Source of the DNA: Nomia melanderi
Lineage: Eukaryota > Arthropoda > Insecta > Hymenoptera > Halictidae
Length of the DNA stretch: 64,000 nucleotides
Assembly (NCBI RefSeq): GCF_051020985.1
Contig: NC_135009.1
Coordinates: forward strand, 15,508,606 to 15,572,605
Direction: 5' to 3'
Shown: positions 55,932 through 64,000 of the stretch, one piece after another
Numbering within the stretch: the stretch's first letter is position 1
Layout: every line of letters begins with the position of its first letter
Program-made: the position numbers and the translations under genes
Notes under the pieces: model-generated
The model's input: only the letters and a program-made list of their open reading frames with translations
What the model was told of the DNA's origin: nothing
The model's database searches: none

Positions 55932-56934
55932 TGGAAGATTCGAGGCTAGAACTTTATTAGAGAGAACTAATAATAAATAATCGAGATACAAGCTTCTACG
56001 CCTATCTCTCAAAGGAATCATCGAAGAAATCGACTCGATGACACGCAAATCGAACGATAAATTAATCGGATCGACCGCCGGAGTGTCTACAGCAGAAATT
56101 GGAGCAGATCGATTCAGGTGCTCGGTAGTCGCAGTGTTGATATTTACCGATACGCACAGGTGTATGCGCGGCGGATTAAATAAAATTTATATTACCAAGC
56201 AATCTTGGAGGATCGATAGTCCATTAGCCGGTCTGTCTCCCGAGCGATCGCGAATGCCACACTCGCTCCGCCGTTTCGCAAGCGTATTATTATTTCTAAT
56301 AGGTTTCTAATAGCGGAGCAGGCGAAACAGGAGGCGGGCAATCAACGGGCAGAGTATAACAGGGAATCGGGTTCGGTTACGACATAATTCTCTCCGACTG
56401 CTGGTGCGTTAAAACACGAGCGAGCGAGTAAGCGGGCGAGTGTATGCTCGCCGGTTCGTTTCGTTTCGCGGCTGCATTAAAATATTGATCAACGAGCGGC
56501 GGTCGCAGCCGCGGGTCAATACGAGCGAGCGGCTTTGCTTAATTAATTAATCGGTACGCGCCACTTTCGCTAATGAGTTTGTTGTTCCGCGCCGAACAAC
56601 TAATCGCCGCGTCTTGCCCAGCGAGGGAATCAATCGTTCCGCGTCCGTAGCCGCGCGTGAATCCGCCTCGCGGTGCATCTCGGGCACGGAGATATGGAAA
56701 GATTCGTTTCGATCTGATCCGTCGACGCTAGAACTACCGAATTTTCCCATTCTAGATTCCTTCCTTTAGTTCCTTCCAAGTCTCAGCGATAAAACTTGCT
56801 CTCGCTGCGATCTGATAACGCTGGAATCTGTTACGTTACTCTTGTTACTCCTATTACGACTCTAATGCGAGGTATTAGAGGTTTGACCTGTGCTCGCCGC
56901 TAACACAAATTTTCAGCATCAACTGGTCATTCTT
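55932..56934. other. Mixed DNA, no gene recognised
   Basis: GC-rich around 56320-56720 and AT-rich elsewhere. A family E left end (GACGCTAGAACTACCG) appears at 56725 without a partner. No frame above 90 codons has a domain. Confidence 0.4.
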
Positions 56935-57331
56935 TAGCTCTTTACGAGATGAATTGAGTATTTCGAAGAGTATTTCGAAGACCAACTCGCGAACGAATTA
57001 TTTGATCAGTCGAATAGCAAGAGATCAGAACTTAGTTTCTTTTCAATTCTATTAATTAACCCTTATCACTCGAGAGGTGACTCTCAGTCACCACTTGATT
57101 CGATGCAACACAACTATGAAGTTGAATATCTAATATTTCAAATTGAAGTTTGCATCGCTACGTGAAATATTTAAATAAGACACCTCTGTTGCTGAATTTC
57201 TCAATGAATTATCGTTAAATTAGTTTCAAACAATATGACCTATGTCCCGTCAGAAAAGTTGTTGATATGTAATTTAGCTTTATATTTATTTTGTACGTTT
57301 CGAAGAATCTTCGTCCGCAAAGGGAAATCCC
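56935..57331. mobile_element. Family F element with a truncated A inside
   Basis: F-type sequence (CAAGAGATCAGAACTTAG) is interrupted at TTAACCCTTATCACTCGAGAG (57056), a short A with GGTGACTCTCAGTCACC. The A right end is missing and F resumes at about 57265, ending GAATCTTCGTCCGCAAAGGG. Confidence 0.6.
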
Positions 57332-57944
57332 CGTTCCAGCTTAAAAGTTTCATCGCTGCATCTTAACGGCGACTGTACTCGACGCGAAAATACCGTGAGA
57401 ACGGTGCCGCGCGATGAAACTAGAGCGGAACCTTTCAGCTCGTAGGTTAAGCCTCGACAGGCCGGGGTCAAGGAAGAGCTCGCGATCGATGGCAAAGGGA
57501 TGCTGCCGCGCTGCTGAGAAATATTTGATATTCTAAAACGGTCGGGATAAAAATAGCCTCGAATACGGGAATTGGGTCGGTCTCGGATCGAAATAGACGC
57601 GCGGTGTCGCTGGATGGACACGCGTTCGCTCGGTGCTCGATAACTTTCGTTGGTGAATAGCCGCGGGCAGCAGCCAGGCGCGCGTCGATCGTCGGTTTTG
57701 ATCGGTTGATAAACTTTCAATCGTCACTGGGGAAATATTATCGACCGAATCGACACCTGCGTCCTCTGTTAAGCGTGACAGCTGTTAGATGATTCCTCTT
57801 TCCGAGGACTTCCCCGCGGAACGTTAACTTACTTAGCGACAGAAGTTTACCGTTTGATATACCATCTGTAGTGACAAGTGTACAAGTATAAGTTGTTTTA
57901 GCTTTGCAATTATTGATATCTGAGAAACATCGGGACTGATGATC
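57332..57944. other. GC-rich interval then E-like remnant, no gene
   Basis: A minus frame of 144 codons (57286-57720) enters the F element and has no domain. 57860-57940 resembles a decayed E core (GCAATTATTGATATC). Confidence 0.4.
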
Positions 57945-58086
57945 TTAACACATTGCGTACGAGAAATCTCGTTTTTATATAGACTCTTACTTATGCGACT
58001 TTGTTAATTACCATAGCATCTAAACAAATATTAAATTTGAATTGATTATCTATTTAAAATATATTACATAACAATATGATATCCAT
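57945..58086. mobile_element. Truncated family G element
   Basis: It starts TTAACACATTGCGTACGAG, then AAATCTCGTTTTTATATAGAC, and reaches the internal ATCTATTTAAAATATATTAC before breaking off. Confidence 0.65.
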
Positions 58087-58199
58087 AGATATCCAATATG
58101 AAAGTTCTTCACTTGAAATATTCTATACTTTCTAACTAGACGTTGGCAAGATTCTTTGAAACGAGTTTAACAAGAAATCATACGTAAATTATATCCTAT

Positions 58200-58402
58200 T
58201 TAACCCTTTGAACTCTGTAGGCTCGAATATTGCACCAGTTACAATATTAAATATTTTAACCCCTTGTCCTACAACAACGAGCGAGACTTGTGGTGAAGAA
58301 TTTTCAAAAGAAAATTCTTAAAAGAAAATATAGGCGTAACATATGCTTAGAATTTTTCTTTTTCCGATAGATTACAAAAAAACTTGGAGTGCTAAGGGTT
58401 CA
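58200..58402. mobile_element. Family C element with a truncated D inside
   Basis: It starts TTAACCCTTTGAACTCTG and ends GGAGTGCTAAGGGTTCA. At 58256 the C body changes into D, TTAACCCCTTGTCCTACAAC, at the position where intact C reads ATATTTTAATGAATC. D and the middle of C are partly deleted. Confidence 0.65.
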
Positions 58403-58549
58403 AACGTTCACCAAGAGTTATAGAGCAAGGGGTTAACATTCAGTTAGAATATTAACTGAGTTAGATTATATTAATATTAAAAGTTAGAATATTAACTTTT
58501 AACATTCTGTTTAAAAGCTAAGCTTAAAACCTAAGGGTTAGTATTCTGT

Positions 58550-58771
58550 TTAACCCTTTGAACTCTGTAGGCTCCAATATTACACCAGTCATAATATTAA
58601 ATATTTCAATGAATCTTAAAGAAACTACCCCAAAATTATTCGATTCTTCACGCATCGAAATTTTGCACTAAGGAAAAAAGATCGAAGAAATATTACAGCA
58701 TTTCTAGTTTCCGCTAGGAACACTATAAAAATTGCTGATAGATCACAAAGCAACCTAAAGTGCCAAGTTAA
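58550..58771. mobile_element. Family C element
   Basis: It starts TTAACCCTTTGAACTCTGTAG and ends AAAGTGCCAAGTTAA, 222 bp. It is preceded by the same D-end and TTAAAACCTAAG motif as the C copy at 51303. Confidence 0.75.
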
Positions 58772-59407
58772 ATGTTCGCCACGTGTCACGCGCGTCATCG
58801 CGAGGCAAGGGTTTAAAAGGGGCAACGAGAATTGCCGCGACCGGAAGAAGAGAAGGGAAGCGGAACGTCTCGCGTTGGACTCGGATGCATACGTCGGACG
58901 CCCGTACATCGGTTGCCACTTATCGATCTTCACGTCGCTGAAAGCCCGTGGGAAAAGTCCTCCGCGGCGGCGGTTGCTCGCGCCTTTCGGGACGCGAGAA
59001 GCGGATCCGCTTGAAAAAATTCCGGCGAACGTCTCCCTAATTCCCCGTTGTCTCCGCGGCTCGCACGCCTCGCCGCGGCCGAGGATCCGAGCGGGGAGAT
59101 TATTTTCCAGCGGAAATCGTTGTTTGCGCGCGGAACCGAAGATGTCCGCCGGCCGGCCGGCCGGCCGCTTTGAGCCTGGCTCCTGCGCGCCGTTCGTTAA
59201 ACACTCCCGTGCAAATACGAGGCTCATGGGAATTCAATTAAGCGGGAGGACGGGTCGCGCTGGGACGTTGGCTCGTTTGCGGCTCGATCGGATTTCCGAC
59301 GCGACTCGCCGATCGACCAGCAATCGCTTCCCTCGCGTTGGCATTTTTCGGGGCTGCGTGTTTCGGCCGTTCGCCCTTCTCGCTCGGAAGTTTCTCGATA
59401 GAAATGT
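58772..59407. other. GC-rich block, no gene recognised
   Basis: A 200-codon minus frame (58625-59227) starts here but runs through the C element. A 178-codon plus frame has no domain. A (GGCC)n tract sits at about 59152-59168. Confidence 0.4.
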
Positions 59408-59588
59408 TTAAACCTTTGCACTCCGAGCAATTTTTAATATGAATCAGCTACGAGTGCCTCTGTAAAAGATTTAAGACCCTGCTTTGTCATTAAAGAAGCA
59501 CGTGTACATTTTAAATGTTTGACTAAAAACGAAGCTATAAACTTATCTTACAATGTCTCCGTTATGGCGACAAAGTGCAAAGGGTTAA
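59408..59588. mobile_element. Family J element, compact and uninterrupted
   Basis: It starts TTAAACCTTTGCACTCCGAG and ends GACAAAGTGCAAAGGGTTAA, 181 bp. It is the reference for the split J at 10180. Confidence 0.75.
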
Positions 59589-60477
59589 CATTCTTTCGCG
59601 AGGCGAAGTCGATATTCCTCGAAGCTACTTGTCTAATTGCTCGAAGAGTACTTGTCTACTGAGATCACAAATACTGTGTTATTACAAAGAAATATCAAAA
59701 AGCATTTATTCAAATGAAGTTACTTCGATTTACTTCTTGAGAAACATAGTAAGAAAATTATAATTGATAAACAGAAGCGCCTCCGCGCTCTCAATTTTGG
59801 CGCAACACGAGAGCAATAGTCAAGCAGTTGAAAACAACATATACACGAAGCTCAAGGACGCAAAGACACCAACGCCATCAAACATTTCCGGTGAAGGTAG
59901 CCGGAACACCGGAGCGGCGTTGCTCGGCCCATAATTCCACGGTCAAGCGATCGGTCCCTCCGGTTCGATTCGCGTGCATCGCGGCGGTTCATTTCGCCTG
60001 CAAATATTTGAACGGTGCGCGCTCGCCGCGGCAACGCAACTGCCGGCGGTGTTTATCGTCGCGACGTAACGGGCTCGCAAGTAAATTTTTCCGAGTGCTC
60101 TGCCGCGAGCCGGTCGTTCGAATAACAATGAACCGGCGCGCCGCGCGACAGACACCGCGACTCGCGGAGGAGAATTGATATTCTCGGCCGGCCGCGGAAC
60201 AAATACGCATTAATAAAATAACAAATTCGCGGGCTCCGATCGATGCCGGCCGGTTATTACACGACCGTCGAACCGTCGCGTTCGCGGACCGTTAATAATG
60301 GCGGCGCGCTGTACGTGACCGAAATACGTAAACGCGGCCGCGCGGAATAACCGCGGAACAACGGAGGCCCCTTTGTCGCGTCGGCCGGTGTAACGAGGAA
60401 ATTTATATTTTATTTACGGTCACCGAACCCCGCCGCTCGCTGCCCGCTCGCTACTCGTTACGCGCGCGCCAGACAAT
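59589..60477. other. AT-rich then GC-rich DNA, no gene recognised
   Basis: 59590-59830 is AT-rich. 59830-60470 is CpG-rich with frames up to 116 codons on both strands lacking domains. Confidence 0.4.
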
Positions 60478-61430
60478 TACTTTCATACGTTTCTTAGGAA
60501 TAGACATTCACCTTTCACCCTTTGACGAGGAATGTTGACCTTCTGGCGAGATCAGTTCGGATTTCACGGCGAAAATGACAGTTACAGAGAATGAACAATT
60601 GCTTTCATAAGTTTCTTACGAATAGACACTAGAACTACCGTACCAGTCAAAATGACTGGTTTCGATTCTTCTGTTTAGCAATTATTGATACTTTCAAAGC
60701 ATTGAATATTCGAAATGATTTTGAAACTAAATAGTTCCACTTCTGCCAAATATGAACGTTTCATCCGCGATGACATCCGTTTCAAAGGGTCAAAGAGTCT
60801 TCGTCTTCAGGAGGTTAATATCGGTAGCAAATGGAGAACTTAGAAACCTTCTGGCGAGATAGTTCGATTTCACGGCGAAAATAATAGCTACAGAGAATGA
60901 ACGATTGCTTTCATACGTTTCTTAGGAATAGACATTCACCTTTCACCCTTTGACGAGGAATGTTGACCTTCCGGCGAGATCAGATGTTTCGAAGACGCAA
61001 CGAATGATACGATTAGTGACAGCAAAAGATCAGTGCGTAGTTTTCAGTTTCCCATTAATTGAGAGATCGATGTATGATTTAATTTCATCGAGGTTTTGTA
61101 CGTTTCAAAGAACCTTCGTAAACGGTTAACACCTTGGTGAGATAAAATATTCATATTTGGAATACTAAGTTGTGACAATGATTCAATTACTCTAGCAAGA
61201 GATGAGTTTGCTTTATTTCTATTGTTTAAGCACTCGACGTACAACTTATCTTCATATGTTGCTAGCTTTGTGTAATCCTTCGCACTCGAGGGCTCCGGAG
61301 CAGAGCCAGATTTCACGACGAAAATAATAGTTACAGAGAATGAACAATTTCATAAGTTTCTTAGGAATAGACATTCACCTTTCACCCTTTGACGAGGAAT
61401 GTCGACCTTCCGGCGAGATTGGATGTTTCG
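60478..61430. repeat. Repeat cluster including the 753-bp duplication, copy 2
   Basis: The exact counterpart of 53905-54657 is 60556-61308. On both sides lie further partial copies of its subunit, TTTCATACGTTTCTTAGGAA to CCTTTGACGAGGAATGT (60478-60545, 60868-60985, 61311-61405). The array therefore has more units here than at 54 kb. Confidence 0.85.
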
Positions 61431-62484
61431 AAGACGCAACGAACGATTCGATCAGCGACAGCAAGAGATCAGCGCGTTTTCAGTTTCCTATTAATCTTCA
61501 GTTTCGCTCGCTCCTCTTTGCCGGACAAAGTCGAGCAGCTCCAGATCGGCGCGCGGCTCGAGACTCGGATCGGCGACGCATAAAATTTCATTTTCAACGG
61601 ATTGCTCCTTCCGCGCCGCCGGGGACGACCGGTAACGGCGATTTTATTGTGGCCCGGGCCGCGTTTATCGAGGCAATTATCGTCGTTGCCATTAATTTCC
61701 ACTCAATCGGCGCCGGCATAATGGCGGCCGGAACGGGGACGGGAGAGCCCGGGCCACCGCCGATTCTGTCGGGCTCTCGTTTTATTCGCTGCCAGTCACC
61801 GCGGTCGAGCGGAATTATCATTGTCCCGCCGTCGAACAATCATTTTCCTCGAGTGGCCGCCCGCCGACGCGTCAATAAAGGCATTTCCGTCCCCGCGTCG
61901 ATCTACCGCGGTAACGCGCCGCGGCGCTCGACGCAATTTCGACATCCATCGCGCTCCCGTTGTTTGTTTCTTTATTCGGGGATCGTGAATGGCTGTTCGG
62001 CCGTGGCTCCGCGGCTGCGGTTGAGTTTTATGCGCCCGGAGAACGGAGCGTCGATTGTTGAAATACGTTTAACTGGAACTGACGGTCGGCTCGTACGATT
62101 AACGCGTGATCCTTGCGGAAATTCTGTGGATCTTTCCGTGGTTGAGGTGTATGTGCTATTAAAGCGAAATTCTTCGAATTGTTTCGGATTTAACCGATTT
62201 AACGGAATTTCTGGTTTAACCGTTCGAATTCTACGGGTTTTTGCAAAAACCCCGAAACAATGCCGAGCGATCGTGCTTCTTTCGATTTCGAAACTATGAC
62301 GCTTTTCTGTTTGTACGAAGGCAAATGTTAAATATCGTTACGTTTTTCCAGTTTTAGGTTATAAGAGAAATAAGAATGAATAATTGCAAGGAAAGGAAGT
62401 AGATAAGCTTCGTCTGACTCTATGAATCATTGAACAATCTTTTGAACAATGTCACAGAGAAGCGCCATCGCGCCGCTTGCGACT
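61431..62484. other. GC-rich block, no gene recognised
   Basis: A 319-codon plus frame (61340-62299) crosses it but starts inside the repeat cluster and has no domain. 62170-62260 repeats the word GATTTAACCG-like several times. No exon is supported. Confidence 0.4.
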
Positions 62485-62920
62485 TTAACTGTTGTCACCG
62501 ATGACCGGAGCTTCCAAATTGCTGAAGAACAAGAAACTTGATTTTCAATAAAAATATTTAGTAACATAAGTAGGTAAATCATAGCGTAGCTACTGTAATA
62601 TTAAATTATTAACCCCCTTGCACTCTGTAGGCTCTATGACACCATTTCTAATACTAAATATTTTAGTGAATAAATTTAGATCTTCTATACATCGAAATTT
62701 TGTATTAACAAGGAAAATAAAGAAATCTAAGAGATGTTACAATATAACATTTTTCATCTGTGCTAGAGATACTATAAAAACTGCTTGGAATTATTGGTTG
62801 ATTAGAAAATCATCTAGAGTGCTAAGGGTTAATAATTATTCTCAATATCATCTGCCTTTGTCATTAAACAATGAGTATTACTATTCAAAACGCTAATTCT
62901 CGTGACAATCGACATGTCAA
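62485..62920. mobile_element. Family H element carrying C
   Basis: It starts TTAACTGTTGTCACCGATG and ends ACAATCGACATGTCAA. H sequence is continuous across the C insert (AAATTATTAA then ATCTGCCTTTGTCATTAA), as in the uninterrupted H at 52893. Confidence 0.7.
62609..62832. mobile_element. Family C element nested in H
   Basis: It starts TTAACCCCCTTGCACTCTGTAG and ends TAGAGTGCTAAGGGTTAA, 224 bp. The host TTAA is duplicated. Confidence 0.8.
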
Positions 62921-63155
62921 CCCTTCGCACTCGAAAGTTCTTCAATGGAAATGTTCTACGTTTTCCAACGAGATACAGTCAGCATATTTTGAACCTAATT
63001 CAACGATAATTCACAGACAAATTAAGCAACAAAGCTACTTTATCTGAATATTTCACACAGCGATAGAAAGTTTCGTTCAAAACACTAAATATTCACTTCA
63101 CAATTATGCAGTGTCAAATCGAACGGTGAGTGACCTATCGAACGCAAAGGTTTAA
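62917..63155. mobile_element. Family A (short type) element
   Basis: It starts TCAACCCTTCGCACTCGAAAG, sharing its decayed TTAA with H, and ends ATCGAACGCAAAGGTTTAA, 239 bp, with GGTGAGTGACC near the right end. Confidence 0.75.
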
Positions 63156-64000
63156 TATCCACTTTGAAACGGGAACACTGAAATCCGTCATTCCGACAGT
63201 GCTCCGAAAGCTCTCGATACTCAAGGCGAAGATGTCGGTACCTACCCGACGAACGAAGAAAATAAAATCCCGCCGGTGACGTCGGCTCCGCTCCGTCGGT
63301 CGAGATAATCGGCCGAAAGCCGCGTCCTCCAGCCCGAAACCGATGGACCGTAATCCTTTTAAGCGCGGCCGCGCGTCTCGCGAACGACGCTTGTTGCGTC
63401 CTCCCCCCAGGAAAAGTGCACGCGCGTTCGCCGGGTGTTCGCCGATCGTAAAAAACGACCGGTTTACGGCGGCCTTTACGACAGCTCGAGCGGACGTATC
63501 TGCATTCGCGTCCGACCGATAAAAATCTCCCCTAACTGCTCCGCGCCGCGGCGAACATCGCGATGCTCGGATGGCCTCCGCGAGAATAAAAACCGCGTTG
63601 CGAGCCGCGAGTCGACGGCCGATTCCTGGTCACCGGTAATGGCCGAAACTCCTCGGGAAATCTAATTCGAAACACGCTCGAATTGCAGTTTTATTACTCG
63701 CTCAGAGCTTCGTCTGTATAGACGCGTGTACGTTTGTACGCCGTGTTTCGCGAGCAGTATTGTTTCTTTATGTACTCTTAATACGATTGACTCTTGGCGA
63801 TCGAGAGTAGTTTTCATTAGCTCGTTGGCTTATATCAGACTCGTGACGAGGATTCCAAGGAAAATTGAATAAATGCGAATATCATTCAGTTCTTTTAACA
63901 CTTTGCCACGTAAACACTCGTCGGAACTCCTGTGTACTCGAAGCAGTTTTCTCCGTCGACGAGAAACTGAGAGATCAAGATTCTCCTTAACCGTTTTAGC
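63156..64000. other. GC-rich end of window, no gene recognised
   Basis: CpG-rich to about 63700, then AT-rich. The longest frame is 76 codons (63435-63665, +) without a domain. Confidence 0.4.

Noticed and set aside
61340..62299. 319-codon plus-strand frame
   Set aside because: The start lies inside the repeat cluster shared with 53.9 kb, and the product has no recognisable domain.

Overview
This is nuclear DNA of a eukaryote, most likely an insect and by inference a hymenopteran such as a bee. There is no operon structure, almost no long conserved reading frame, two eukaryotic tRNA genes with poly-T terminators, and a mosaic of CpG-rich unique sequence broken by AT-rich repeat islands. No database search was possible, so the taxon rests on texture alone. 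The window is gene-poor. The only protein-coding piece I trust is the first coding exon of an unrecognised membrane protein at 12678-12929 (+). A TATA + initiator promoter at about 6620-6655, followed by a leader ending in a good splice donor at 7248, could be its upstream start, but that link is a hypothesis. Two identical tRNA-Val(AAC) genes lie on the minus strand at 50.8 and 51.9 kb.

Most of the rest is mobile-element sequence. I can separate at least 15 families of short elements (about 180-320 bp). Nearly all begin and end with TTAA followed by C, carry 12-25 bp terminal inverted repeats, and often have a small palindrome just inside the end. In this text they are lettered A, B, C, D, E, E2, F, G, H, I, J, K, M, O, R, S and T. 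The window itself shows that the TTAA is a target duplication: B is inserted in A and in G, F in A and in G, C in H, D in C, and copies with and without A can be compared. This is the piggyBac-superfamily signature, and no transposase was seen here. The elements form chains in which neighbours share one TTAA, and different families reuse the same TTAA inside a host element.

Layout: 0-6.3 kb mixed sequence with C, G[B], K and E copies; 6.3-7.3 kb promoter and leader; 8.5-11.0 kb E-K and a four-layer nest J[A[B]-E]; 11-14.4 kb GC-rich DNA with the coding exon; 14.4-18.7 kb R, E, A, K array, A and G; 18.7-27 kb GC-rich blocks with E, C, M and a TAC minisatellite; 27-32.5 kb chains A-E2-C and O-G, then E, I and A; 33.3-35 kb two tandem arrays; 35-40 kb GC-rich blocks; 40.2-45.4 kb G[F], a solo-LTR-like insert carrying D, an S-T-S array and a 170-bp tandem; 48.97-49.8 kb a 198-bp tandem; 50-64 kb tRNAs, further chains and a 753-bp direct duplication (53.9 and 60.6 kb). 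Promoter, exon and tRNAs occupy under 2 kb; I see no functional partnership between the genes.
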